A DNA stretch of 64,000 bases from Microlunatus phosphovorus NM-1 (lineage in GTDB: Bacteria > Actinomycetota > Actinomycetes > Propionibacteriales > Propionibacteriaceae), in the NCBI RefSeq assembly GCF_000270245.1, contig NC_015635.1, positions 1,364,001-1,428,000 on the forward strand, given 5' to 3'. A model generated the notes under the pieces. It worked only from the letters and a program-made list of their open reading frames with translations. It was not told the DNA's origin and ran no database searches. Positions within the stretch are counted from its first letter, which is position 1; every line of letters starts with the position of its first letter. Positions 54,809-63,442 of the stretch are shown here, piece after piece. Both the position numbers and the translations under genes were made by a program.

Positions 54809-54862
54809 CGAGAAGTAGCTTGTGGTTCTGAAAACGGCGATGAAACCACGTGCTACTTCTCG
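54809..54862. repeat. large hairpin in the gap before the GNAT gene
   Basis: CGAGAAGTAGC (54809-54819) pairs with GCTACTTCTCG (54852-54862), and inner GTGGTT pairs with AACCAC, with a 2-by-2 internal loop and a 16-nt loop. The stem is 11 + 6 bp. The bases left of it (54699-54808) resemble a coding remnant on the minus strand ending at the TGA near 54699 (VATILLLMTRKRLLLDENR), but no start or family is seen. Confidence 0.6.
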
Positions 54863-54929
54863 CGGCCGCTTGCGGGTCTACGGTCGACCGTGGCGATTGC
54901 TGACGAGAGCTTGTTGGGAGGATCGGGTC

Positions 54930-55496
54930 ATGCCCTTGCTGGTCGACCCAGTCATCGCACCGGAACAGTTCTCCAACACCACGCAGCCGACGTTGCGTAC
55001 CGACGTGATCGTGTTGCGACCATGGACCGAGCGCGATGCCGCTGCGATTGTCGCCGCCTACCAGGAGCCGGCGATCCAGCGCTGGCATGTGCGCGCGATG
55101 ACGTCCGCCGAGGCTTTGCACTGGATCCTCGACGCACACACGTCGTGGTCGGAAGGTACGGCTGCGAGCTGGGCGGTCGAGGTCGACGGAGCGATGGCCG
55201 GCCGGATGACGCTCAAGCTCCAACCCGCCTTCGGCGGCGCAGTCGCGTCGTACTGGACCTGTCGCTGGGCTAGTGGACGGGGGATTGCTCCGCGGGGGTT
55301 GATCGCCGCGACGAGCTGGGCCTTCGAGGCAGGGTTTCATCGGATCGAGTTGGAGCATTCGACCGCGAACCCGGCATCGTGCCGAGTCGCCGCCAAGGCC
55401 GGATTCGAGGCAGAGGGCACGAGGCGCAGCGCCATGTTGCACGCCGACGGCTGGCACGACATGCACGTCCACGCGCGAATCGCCGGGGGTCGTTGA
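54930..55496 (+). CDS. GNAT family N-acetyltransferase
   Basis: ATG at 54930 has GGGAGG eight bases upstream and gives 188 residues (MPLLVDPVIAPEQFS). The GNAT domain of RimJ/RimL type runs to the end, with an acetyl-CoA loop near WASGRGIAPRGLIAATSWAFEAG and a C-terminal NPASCRVAAKAGFEAEG. Substrate unknown. The next gene begins three bases after its stop. Confidence 0.85.
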   Translation: MPLLVDPVIAPEQFSNTTQPTLRTDVIVLRPWTERDAAAIVAAYQEPAIQRWHVRAMTSAEALHWILDAHTSWSEGTAASWAVEVDGAMAGRMTLKLQPAFGGAVASYWTCRWASGRGIAPRGLIAATSWAFEAGFHRIELEHSTANPASCRVAAKAGFEAEGTRRSAMLHADGWHDMHVHARIAGGR

Positions 55497-55499
55497 CGC

Positions 55500-55943
55500 A
55501 TGGGTCTCTGGCACGACGAGACCGAAGGCCTGGTGATCTTGCCCGATGGCCGTCGGGTACGTGGTCGCGGGTTGCGGAACGGGCCGCCGGCAACCGACGA
55601 GCTACCTGATTTCGGTCTCTATCTGATCGGGAAACCGTACGCGGACGCCAGGTGGATCAGTCGCTGGGTTCGTTGGCCCGACTTCCGGCTCCCGCATGAC
55701 AGATCGGACGCGATAGACGCAATCCTCGAAGCGCACGATCGAGCCGCTACCCACCGAGTCGAGCTCGCCTGCGATGGTGGCATCGGGCGCACCGGAACGG
55801 CGATCGCCCTGTTGGCTCGCCTGTCCGGAGTCCCCGCCGTCGACGCCGTGGCCTGGACTCGGAGCCACTATCGCGCCGGTGCCGTCGAGACCCCCTGGCA
55901 GCGAAGATTCGTGGCCACCGTGCAACTCCCTCGGGGAGCTTGA
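55500..55943 (+). CDS. protein tyrosine/dual-specificity phosphatase-like protein
   Basis: The 147-residue protein has the CX5R phosphatase loop CDGGIGRTG (C91 to R97) and the WPD-like loop WPDFRLPHD (Asp about 61, the general acid). The usual His before the catalytic Cys is Ala (LACDGG). The Cys-Arg-Asp set predicts phosphatase activity on a phosphotyrosine or other phosphoester. It follows the GNAT gene by three bases, so both are on one transcript. Confidence 0.78.
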   Translation: MGLWHDETEGLVILPDGRRVRGRGLRNGPPATDELPDFGLYLIGKPYADARWISRWVRWPDFRLPHDRSDAIDAILEAHDRAATHRVELACDGGIGRTGTAIALLARLSGVPAVDAVAWTRSHYRAGAVETPWQRRFVATVQLPRGA

Positions 55944-56020
55944 CTGCATCGAAAAGGAGTTTCGACACCTGATCTGGCGGGGATCGGGTGCCAAACATCC
56001 TTCTCGCGGCCGGCCGAGCG

Positions 56021-56779
56021 TTATACCGGGATCCGGCCGGCGGGGAATCCACCGTTGCAATAGAGCAGCTGCCCGTTGGTCCAAGCACCCTCGTCGGAGA
56101 GGAGGAATCGGACCAGGTTAGCGATGTCCTCGGGTGTGCCGATCCGCCCGGTCGGTTGCTGGGCAAGGCATGCGGCGCGGATCTCGTCCGTCATCCAGCC
56201 CGTGTCGATCGGCCCCGGATTGATGACATTGGCGCGCAGGCCTCGACCGGCCAACTCGTGAGCGGACGCGAGGACCAGTCGATCCAGCCCGCCCTTGGTC
56301 ACGCCGTACGGCAGGTTTCCGACAGTGTGGTCGCTGGTCAGCGCGATCATCGATCCGCCACTGGCCGGCAGTTGCCGGGCAAACGCGGCGATCAGCAGCC
56401 AGGTGGCCCTGATGTTGACCGCGTAGTGTCGATCGAAGCTCTCCACCGTGGTGTCGAGGACGCCGGAATCGACAGACTCGGTGTGCGACATCACCAACGC
56501 GTCCAGCGGACCGAGTGCTTCGACGGCTCGAGCAACCACCTGGGCGGGCACCTCCGGATCCTCGAGATCACCGGGCGCCAAAACCACCCGTACGCCCGCA
56601 CGCCCAAGCTCGTCGGCCAGCCGCTTCGGATCGTCGGCGTCACCATCCAGACCCAGCCGCTCGTCGTACGGCTGCCAGTAGGACAGCGCCAGATCCCACC
56701 CATCCCTGGCCAGGCCGGCGGCGATTCCGGCCGCGATCCCGCGCCGGCGACCGACACCGGTGAGTAGAGCATTGGGCAT
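56021..56779 (-). CDS. SDR family oxidoreductase
   Basis: The 252-residue short-chain dehydrogenase has an NAD-binding glycine loop (LTGVGRRRGIAAGIAAGLA), a later NIRATW region, active Ser in ALTSDHT, and YGVTKGGLD (YxxxK). ATG at 56779 has GGAGG at the proper distance; TTG 56782 is rejected. Substrate unknown. Confidence 0.88.
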   Translation of the reverse strand: MPNALLTGVGRRRGIAAGIAAGLARDGWDLALSYWQPYDERLGLDGDADDPKRLADELGRAGVRVVLAPGDLEDPEVPAQVVARAVEALGPLDALVMSHTESVDSGVLDTTVESFDRHYAVNIRATWLLIAAFARQLPASGGSMIALTSDHTVGNLPYGVTKGGLDRLVLASAHELAGRGLRANVINPGPIDTGWMTDEIRAACLAQQPTGRIGTPEDIANLVRFLLSDEGAWTNGQLLYCNGGFPAGRIPV

Positions 56780-56943
56780 CAAAGACCTCCTGGGCTTGGC
56801 CGGCAGGTTGCGACCTACCGAGGAACCACGGACCGTAGCTGGTCGGGTGAGGGAACTACCACCGGTTTAGTGGATCGGCCTCGTGTCCGCGGCCCGCTCC
56901 GTCGGAATCGGGTGATGCTGGATTGGCTGACTTCACGCCACTG

Positions 56944-58332
56944 CTACTCCGTACGTAGGTTGCCCGCGGCGGTGGCCGTTCGGAGCCAGGGGCGGACGAG
57001 CTTGGTCGCGATGGTGACAGCGAGCCGGGTGAGGGCAAGGCCGGCGATGACGGCGACGGGCATGGAGAGCAAGCCGGCCGCCAGCAGGCTCCGGCCCTCT
57101 CCGTACTCCCATTCAGCCTCGCTGAAATCCGGGAGCAGGGTCATGGCGAGAAGCGGGAGACAACCGAGCAGGACACCGACGAGGACACTCGGCAGGGCGA
57201 CGATCGATGCCTCGGTGATCAACGACCGCTCGATTTCGGCTTCGGGCGTTCCGGCGGCCGCGAGCGCGGCGATCGGCCGTCGGTGCTCGGTGAGGGTCTC
57301 GACGCTGCGCACGGCGATAGCGAAGGCGGTGAAGATCAAAGCTGTGAGAAGCAACACGGCGACGAGCAGGATCGACACGACATAGAACGCCTCGAAGTAT
57401 CGATAGACCACGAGCTGCGCGATGATCAACGAGGTGCCGCCGACCACGAGTCCGACCAGCGCGATCGGAGCTGCGGCGCGGCCCGCGGTCCGAGGGTCGG
57501 CGACGACTCGGCTGCTGCCGAGCAGCGTGCTGGTCGTGGTGGCTCGGCGAGCAACGGCAGTGCCGACTCGGTAGGCGATCCACGGTGCCAGCATCAGCAG
57601 GCCGATCGCGCCGATACCGACCAGCACGAGCATGGTGGCCGTGCTGTCGGTGCCAACGGCAACCGCCAGCCACAGCCCGCCGAGTCCGACCGTGATAGGC
57701 ACCCAGCCCCACGGTCGGGGCGGTCGCCGGGGAGTCCTGCGTACGCGCGAGTAGGCCACGGCCGGGTCGGCGGACCGAGACACCGCCCAGCCCATCAGCC
57801 CGATCGTCCCAGTGACCACCAGGACGACCGCCGCGATCAGCCACGGCGCGGGAGTAACGCTGGTGGGGATCAGATGGAGCGAGGGAAACACTGTCTCGTC
57901 GGCAAAGGTCGTGCTATCCAGCCGGAGGCCGCCGATCACGGCCCGGAGGACGAAGAAGCCGAGTACGCCGACAACGGCCCCGGCGGCGGCCGGAACGGCG
58001 GTCAGGGCGGCGCCCACAGATCGCAGTTGCCGGGGCGTGGCGCCGGCGATCTGGAGCACGGCGAGCCGACGGGCGCGGGTGGACGAGCCGAGCAGCGCGA
58101 CCTGGTAGGCCAGCCCCAGGACTGGGACGAGCAGCAGCACCAAGGCCAGGACCGCGCCGCCCCGGGTGCTGGGGTCATAGACGATCGCGAACAGGAACTC
58201 AGCCGGCTGCTCGGGCAGCATCAGCAGCGAGACCATGATCAGCAGCGCGATGGTGGCCGCGGAGCTGCTGGCGGCGATCAACAGCAGCCGTCGCCAGGAC
58301 TGGGCCCGGATCAGCTGCCAGGTGAGGGCCAT
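56944..58332 (-). CDS. FtsX/MacB-like ABC transporter permease
   Basis: The protein of about 462 residues has around eight to ten predicted helices in two FtsX-type blocks and a large loop after the first helix (LDSTTFADETVFPSLHL). It lacks an obvious signal peptide. ATG 58332 overlaps the ATPase stop (TGATG); GTG 58335 is possible. With the ATPase and PadR regulator it forms a small export unit, often involved in antimicrobial peptide or lipid traffic; substrate unknown. Confidence 0.85.
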   Translation of the reverse strand: MALTWQLIRAQSWRRLLLIAASSSAATIALLIMVSLLMLPEQPAEFLFAIVYDPSTRGGAVLALVLLLVPVLGLAYQVALLGSSTRARRLAVLQIAGATPRQLRSVGAALTAVPAAAGAVVGVLGFFVLRAVIGGLRLDSTTFADETVFPSLHLIPTSVTPAPWLIAAVVLVVTGTIGLMGWAVSRSADPAVAYSRVRRTPRRPPRPWGWVPITVGLGGLWLAVAVGTDSTATMLVLVGIGAIGLLMLAPWIAYRVGTAVARRATTTSTLLGSSRVVADPRTAGRAAAPIALVGLVVGGTSLIIAQLVVYRYFEAFYVVSILLVAVLLLTALIFTAFAIAVRSVETLTEHRRPIAALAAAGTPEAEIERSLITEASIVALPSVLVGVLLGCLPLLAMTLLPDFSEAEWEYGEGRSLLAAGLLSMPVAVIAGLALTRLAVTIATKLVRPWLRTATAAGNLRTE

Positions 58333-59012
58333 CACCGCTGCCGCCCCTGCGTCACGGCACGGCCGTCGCGGATCACGATCTCCCGATCGGCGTGGGCGGC
58401 GACGATGTTGTCGTGGGTGATCACCACCATCGTCGCCTTGGTGTCCCGAGCCACCGCGACCAGGCCCGACATCACCTCCGCGGCACTCACGCTGTCGAGT
58501 GCGCCGGTCGGCTCATCGGCGAGGATCACCCGTGGTCCGGCGACCAGGGCGCGGGCGATCGCGACGCGCTGTGCCTGGCCGGCGGAGAGCTCGCCGGGCA
58601 GCGCGTGGGCGAAATCGGCAGCACCGAGCCGCGCCAACCACTCCTCAGCCAGCCGCCGAGCCTCAGGTCGGCCGCGGCCGTCCAACAGCAGCGGCACGGT
58701 CACGTTGTCGATGGCCGTGAGCTCGGGCAGCAGTTGGCCGAACTGCAGCACGAGCCCGAACTCACGCCGTCGTAGCGTTGCTCGGTCGGTCGCCGTGAGG
58801 TTGTTGAGGACGCGGCCGGCGTAGCCGATCGTGCCGGACTCGGGCACCAGAACCCCGGCGAGGCAGAGCATTAGTGTCGATTTCCCGCTGCCGGACGGGC
58901 CGGTCACGGCGACGATCTCGCCCGGATCGATCGACATGGTGGCGCCTTGGAGGGCAACCGTACGCGCGAACGTCTTGGTGACGGCATCGGCCGTGAGCAA
59001 GGGCACGGTCAT
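58332..59012 (-). CDS. ABC transporter ATP-binding protein (MacB/LolD type)
   Basis: The 226-residue ATPase has Walker A GPSGSGKST, Q-loop in FGLVLQFGQLLPELTAIDNV, the signature as LSAGQAQRVAIARAL (LSGGQ variant), Walker B VILADEPTGALDS and H-loop ITHD. It overlaps PadR upstream by four bases and the permease downstream, so the three are one operon. Confidence 0.93.
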   Translation of the reverse strand: MTVPLLTADAVTKTFARTVALQGATMSIDPGEIVAVTGPSGSGKSTLMLCLAGVLVPESGTIGYAGRVLNNLTATDRATLRRREFGLVLQFGQLLPELTAIDNVTVPLLLDGRGRPEARRLAEEWLARLGAADFAHALPGELSAGQAQRVAIARALVAGPRVILADEPTGALDSVSAAEVMSGLVAVARDTKATMVVITHDNIVAAHADREIVIRDGRAVTQGRQR

Positions 59013-59530
59013 GGTGTGCTCCCGGATTCGGTCAACCGCTGGCTGGCTGTCTCCAGCCAGCGCAGGTCGGCGTCAAGGTGATAGATGACGTGATCGAGCG
59101 CGATCCGGGCACCGGTCTCGGCCGTCTCGGCCTGGAGTTGAAGCAGGTCGTGCATCAGCGTCAGGTGGGCGGTCCGTTGCCGATCCAGGAAGCCTGCGGC
59201 GTCGGCTCCCAGATACAGCGCCGACAGTGTCTTGCGGACCAGCTCATCGGCGGGGTAGGGACCCGGGGACTCGGTCTTGCCCAGCCAGTCCTGCAGAGCC
59301 GTCCGGCCCGCACCGGTGATCGCGTACACGGTTCGTTCAGGGCCCGCTTCCTGGGCGACCTTGACGATCTGGACCATGCCATCGCGTTGGAGCCGGGCCA
59401 GTGCCGCATAGACCTGGCCGTACGCCAACGGTCGCGAGCCGGCGAACCGCTCGTCATAGAGACGCTTCAGGTCGTAGCCATGGCGAGGCTCGGACGCCAT
59501 GATCGCCAGTAGGGCGTCCGAGAAGGACAT
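59009..59530 (-). CDS. PadR-family transcriptional regulator
   Basis: The 173-residue protein has the PadR winged helix (ALLAIMASEPRHGYDLKRLYDERFAGSRPLAYGQVYAALARLQRDGMVQ) and a C-terminal dimer helix region. It most likely represses its own ABC operon and responds to a substrate of the exporter. TAGAGT (59538-59543, minus) seven bases before the ATG suggests leaderless initiation, and the palindrome 59543-59559 abuts it. Confidence 0.92.
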   Translation of the reverse strand: MSFSDALLAIMASEPRHGYDLKRLYDERFAGSRPLAYGQVYAALARLQRDGMVQIVKVAQEAGPERTVYAITGAGRTALQDWLGKTESPGPYPADELVRKTLSALYLGADAAGFLDRQRTAHLTLMHDLLQLQAETAETGARIALDHVIYHLDADLRWLETASQRLTESGSTP

Positions 59531-59542
59531 GCGAGCGACTCT

Positions 59543-59559
59543 ACATCAGATGTATACAT
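59543..59559 (-). promoter_or_regulatory. PadR-type operator upstream of the PadR-ABC operon
   Basis: ACATCAGATGT (59543-59553) and ATGTATACAT (59550-59559) are overlapping perfect palindromes with the ATGT...ACAT form of PadR sites. They sit between the putative -10 (TAGAGT) and -35 regions, so binding would block RNA polymerase. Confidence 0.6.
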
Positions 59560-59673
59560 GGAGTGAGTAGATGGCCATGACCAGCCATTTTTCGAGAATC
59601 GTGCCTCACTGAGAGCCCTCCCCGCCTCAGCCACGCGCGCATCGCGCCACTGTGTGGCAGATTATCGAAATTC

Positions 59674-60561
59674 TCAGAGGCCGGCCTTCTCCAGCGCGTC
59701 CTCGTAGACGTCCAGGGCGTCGCCTTCGGAGAGGCCACTGGCCACGGCGTCGGTATAGACCTTCTCGAGGGTCTCGCCGATCGACTCGTAGCGCGCCATC
59801 CAGCGCTCCTGGTCCATCCTCCAGTAGCCGATGATCGTGAACCGATCGGTGGTCCAGCCGAGTTCGCGACGTACGTATTTGCGGACTGCGCGCGACTCCG
59901 ACGCCTCGCCGGCGAACCAGATATAGCCCGGCCCGGCAGGAAACTCGAACCGTTTCAGCACCTCCAGCAGCCGACTCGGCCCATGGCCGTTCCCGGCGAC
60001 CAGCCACTGCGACGAGACCTCGGCAGCACTGGTGAACCTCTGTCGATCCGCGTCGGTCGCCACCTCGGCCACGGTGATCGCGCGCATGTCGGCGGGCAAC
60101 TCATCGAGAATGCGGCCCAGCGCGGGCAGGCCGGTCAGATCTGCGAGCAGCAGTTGCCAAGTGGCGTCGGCAGGTGGGGAATACCAGCCCTTGGCCGGGC
60201 TCAGATAGACCACATCGCCAACCCGTGCCTGGATCGCCCAGGCGGCGGCCGCGCCTCCGACGTGGCGGACGAAGTCGATCACCATCTCGGGCGCCTCGGG
60301 ATCGAACCTGCGTACCGTGTAGCTGCGGATTTCGGGCTCGTCGTCGGCCGGATAGTCCAGCGTTCCATCGGCTTGGCGTACCGGATCGGGAGTGTGGCGC
60401 TCACCCGGCCGGGGCAGCACCACCACCAGTCGCTCGTCGGGATCACCGCTGCTGACGAACCGTCGCAGATCCTCGCCGCCGAAGACGATCCGGATCATCG
60501 TCGGCGTCAGCGCCTCCACCGCGCGTACCTCTGCCCGGTAGTAGTCGTCGTAGTACCCCAT
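59674..60561 (-). CDS. siderophore-interacting protein (FAD/NAD(P)H ferric reductase family)
   Basis: The 295-residue protein resembles ViuB-type SIP reductases, which release iron from ferric siderophores in the cytoplasm. RSYTVRRFDPEAPEMVIDFVRHVG includes the FAD-binding RxYTxR motif; VYLSPAKGWYSPPA and YIWFAGEASESRAVRKYVRRELG make up the second domain. A DtxR/IdeR-type palindrome (60561-60579) overlaps the start codon, indicating iron repression. Confidence 0.9.
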   Translation of the reverse strand: MGYYDDYYRAEVRAVEALTPTMIRIVFGGEDLRRFVSSGDPDERLVVVLPRPGERHTPDPVRQADGTLDYPADDEPEIRSYTVRRFDPEAPEMVIDFVRHVGGAAAAWAIQARVGDVVYLSPAKGWYSPPADATWQLLLADLTGLPALGRILDELPADMRAITVAEVATDADRQRFTSAAEVSSQWLVAGNGHGPSRLLEVLKRFEFPAGPGYIWFAGEASESRAVRKYVRRELGWTTDRFTIIGYWRMDQERWMARYESIGETLEKVYTDAVASGLSEGDALDVYEDALEKAGL

Positions 60562-60579
60562 AAGGAGAGCCTAGCCTTA
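60561..60579 (-). promoter_or_regulatory. DtxR/IdeR-like iron box at the SIP start
   Basis: TAAGGAGAGCCTAGCCTTA matches the 19-bp DtxR/IdeR consensus at about 14 of 19 positions on its complement, with outer arms TAAGG/CCTTA exact. It overlaps the SIP start codon, consistent with repression by an iron-loaded DtxR-family protein. Confidence 0.6.
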
Positions 60580-60658
60580 TCGCTAGCTCGCGAGCTGACC
60601 CGACGATGAACGCTGACACATTTACGCACTCGGCGATGGCAGATGAGAAACTGGCGCG

Positions 60659-61933
60659 GTGCAGGTCCAGACGTCCACGAGCTCACGGCTCCAGCTGATC
60701 ACCGAGGAAACCAACCGTCTGTACGAGGATCTCGTCGCGCTCCGACGAGACATCCATGCGCATCCGGAGGTGGGTCACGAGGAGTACCGCACCACCCAGC
60801 TCGTGGTCGACACCCTGGCCAGAGCCGGTTTGCACGCCGAGGTGCTCAGTGTCGGCACCGGTGCGATCTGCGACATCCTGCCCTCCGGCTCAGGCTCTGG
60901 CTCTGACGCCGACGCGGACTCCGCCGGCGGCCCGCGCCAGGACCTTGTCGGGCTCCGGGCCGACCTGGACGCACTGCCGATCACCGACGGCAAGAACGTT
61001 CCCTACCGCTCGCGTACCGACGGGATCTGTCACGCCTGCGGCCACGACGTCCACACCACGATCGTGCTCGGCACCGGCCTCGTGTTGGCTCGGCTGCGGG
61101 ATCAGGGCCTGCTGCACCGTGGCGTCCGGCTGATCTTCCAGCCGGCGGAGGAGACCAGCCCCGGCGGCGCCCTCGATGCCATCGCGTCGGGCGCCCTGGA
61201 GGGGGTGAGCGAGGTGTACGCGCTGCACTGCGATCCGCGCACCGAGGTGGGCAAGATCGCGCACCGCGTGGGTCCGATCACCTCAGCGGTCGATCAGGTC
61301 GTCGTCACCGTGACCGGGAGCGGCGGGCATACGTCTCGTCCGCACCTGACCGCCGACGTGATCGGTGCCCTCGGCGCCGTGGCGACCGAGACGCAACTGC
61401 TGCTGTCGCGCCGGGTCGACCCGCGCAGCGGACTGTCGCTCATGTGGGGCCGGATCCATGCCGGCTCCGCGCCCAACGCCATTCCGCAGGTCGGCGTGAT
61501 CGAAGGCACGCTCCGGGCGCTCGACGAGGACGGCTGGCGCAAGGCGCAGGCGCTGCTGGGTGAGCTGGTGAGCCAGATCGTCGCCCCTTTCGGCGCCGGC
61601 GTCGAGGTCTCGTTGACCGCTGGAGTCCCGCCGGCGGTGAACCATCAGCTGGGTGTCGAGCGGCTCAGCGAGGCCGCCCGGTCCGTGCTGGGACCGGAGG
61701 GCGTGGCGGTGACCGATCAGTCGCTGGGCGGGGAGGACTTCGCCTGGATGCTGCAGCAGGTACCGGGAGCGATGGCTCGCCTGGGCGTCCGGCCGCAGGA
61801 TCAGGACTTGATCCCCGACATCCACCAACCGGCCTTCGACGTCGACGAGCGCTGCATCCGGGTCGGGGTGGCGACCCTCGCGGCCGTGGCCAGTCGGCCG
61901 GCGGACGATCGGGACTCCGGAGTGCGTGGCTGA
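60659..61933 (+). CDS. M20 family amidohydrolase (peptidase D/aminoacylase-like), 2
   Basis: The 424-residue paralogue of the M20 enzyme at 24.9 kb has metal and catalytic motifs CHACGHDVHTT, FQPAEETSPGGALDA and SGGHTSRPHLTADV. It contains a Gly/Ser/Asp-rich insert (SGSGSGSDADADSAGG) after the first strand pair. GTG 60659 is the first start. Its stop overlaps the cardiolipin synthase ATG (TGATG), so the two may be co-transcribed. Substrate is not known. Confidence 0.9.
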   Translation: MQVQTSTSSRLQLITEETNRLYEDLVALRRDIHAHPEVGHEEYRTTQLVVDTLARAGLHAEVLSVGTGAICDILPSGSGSGSDADADSAGGPRQDLVGLRADLDALPITDGKNVPYRSRTDGICHACGHDVHTTIVLGTGLVLARLRDQGLLHRGVRLIFQPAEETSPGGALDAIASGALEGVSEVYALHCDPRTEVGKIAHRVGPITSAVDQVVVTVTGSGGHTSRPHLTADVIGALGAVATETQLLLSRRVDPRSGLSLMWGRIHAGSAPNAIPQVGVIEGTLRALDEDGWRKAQALLGELVSQIVAPFGAGVEVSLTAGVPPAVNHQLGVERLSEAARSVLGPEGVAVTDQSLGGEDFAWMLQQVPGAMARLGVRPQDQDLIPDIHQPAFDVDERCIRVGVATLAAVASRPADDRDSGVRG

Positions 61934-63414
61934 TGTGGGACAGCCTCACCGGTGACACGGCGTCGCTGATCACCACGTTGCTCACCATCGCGCTGGTGCT
62001 CAACGTGTCGCTGGGCATCATCCCCATGTTCCGCGAGCGGCGTGAGCCCAACTCGCTGTGGGCGTGGATCCTGGTGATGTTCTTCGTCCCCGTGCTGGGC
62101 TTCCTGCTTTGGGTGTTCGTCGGCCGCCGGCTCACCAAGGCCAAGATCTTCGCCAAGCTGGAGGGAGCGGGGATCGACTACGAGGGGCTGGTCAGTGAGC
62201 AGAACCAGGCTCTCGCCACCGGCACGCTGGTCTTGAGCAATGAGGTCGCCCGCCGCAACGCCCACGTGGTCGAGCTGCTGCTCACCGACGATGGGGCCGC
62301 GATCACCGAGGACAACGCCGTCGAGGTGTTCCATGACGGCGACGCGAAGTTCGAGCGGCTGATCGCCGACATCTTCGCCGCCACGAAGCACGTACACATC
62401 TACTACTACATCTTCCGCGCCGACCGGCTGGGCAGCAGGATCCTGGCAGCGCTCACCGATCGCGCCAAGGCCGGCGTCGAGGTGCTGATCTTCTGGGACG
62501 ACCTCGGTGGTCGCGACGTGCACAAGCAGGACATCGCCCCGCTGCTGGCCGCCGGTGGCAAGGTCGCCGTCTTCTTCAAGAACAAGGTTCCGCTGGTCAA
62601 CTTCCGGGTCAACAACCGCACTCACCGCAAGCTGGTGGTGATCGACGGGACGATCGGCTACATCGGCGGCTTCAACGTCGGCGATGAGTATCTGGGGAAG
62701 AATCCGAAGTTCGGCTATTGGCGCGACACCCACTTCCGGGTACGCGGCAGCGCGGTCGGCGCCATTCAGCGCCGGTTGTTGATGGACTGGAACGCGGCTG
62801 CGGCCCCGGAGGATCGGGTGACCTGGCGGGACGACTATTTCGTGTTGCCCGCGGAGCCGCCAGGCCGGATCGCGTTGCAGATCGCCTCCAGCGGGCCGGA
62901 CTCGGAGTGGGAACGGATCAAATTCGGCTATCTCAAGATGATCGATACGGCCCGTCGCTCGGTATGGATCCAGACGCCCTATTTCATGCCCGACTTCACG
63001 GTGCTCGACGCGCTCAAGATGGCCGCCCGGTCGGGGTTGGACGTCCGGCTGATGATCCCCGACAAGCCTGATCATCTGCTGGTCTATCCGGCGACGCTGA
63101 GCTATGCCGACGAGCTGGCCCAGGCGGGCGCGCGAGTGTTCATCTATCGCAACGGGTTCGTGCACGCCAAGACGGTGCTGATCGACCACGAGATGGGCTC
63201 GGTCGGCACCGCGAACATGGACTACCGCAGCTTTCGGCTCAACTTCGAGGTCTGCGCCTTCTTCTACGACGCCGAGCTGGGTGCCCGCCTGCGCGACATC
63301 TATCTCGACGATCTGACGTTGTGCACGCCGTTCGATCGGGACGCCGCCTTCGGCAACCGGCGCGTGTGGGCGGTCAAGGAAGGCATCTCCCGGCTTGTCT
63401 CACCGTTGCTCTGA
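61933..63414 (+). CDS. cls: cardiolipin synthase (bacterial Cls type)
   Basis: The 493-residue membrane protein has two N-terminal helices (TTLLTIALVLNVSLGIIPMF; WAWILVMFFVPVLGFLLWVFVG), then two PLD domains: the first with HRKLVVIDGTIGYIGGFNVGDEYLG and the second with HAKTVLIDHEMGSVGTANMDYRSF. These HxKx4D motifs catalyse phosphatidyl transfer to form cardiolipin. ATG overlaps the preceding stop. The truncated PLD gene at the left edge is a second member. Confidence 0.93.
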   Translation: MWDSLTGDTASLITTLLTIALVLNVSLGIIPMFRERREPNSLWAWILVMFFVPVLGFLLWVFVGRRLTKAKIFAKLEGAGIDYEGLVSEQNQALATGTLVLSNEVARRNAHVVELLLTDDGAAITEDNAVEVFHDGDAKFERLIADIFAATKHVHIYYYIFRADRLGSRILAALTDRAKAGVEVLIFWDDLGGRDVHKQDIAPLLAAGGKVAVFFKNKVPLVNFRVNNRTHRKLVVIDGTIGYIGGFNVGDEYLGKNPKFGYWRDTHFRVRGSAVGAIQRRLLMDWNAAAAPEDRVTWRDDYFVLPAEPPGRIALQIASSGPDSEWERIKFGYLKMIDTARRSVWIQTPYFMPDFTVLDALKMAARSGLDVRLMIPDKPDHLLVYPATLSYADELAQAGARVFIYRNGFVHAKTVLIDHEMGSVGTANMDYRSFRLNFEVCAFFYDAELGARLRDIYLDDLTLCTPFDRDAAFGNRRVWAVKEGISRLVSPLL

Positions 63415-63442
63415 GTCGGCTCGGTGGTTCTAGAGTCGAGGC

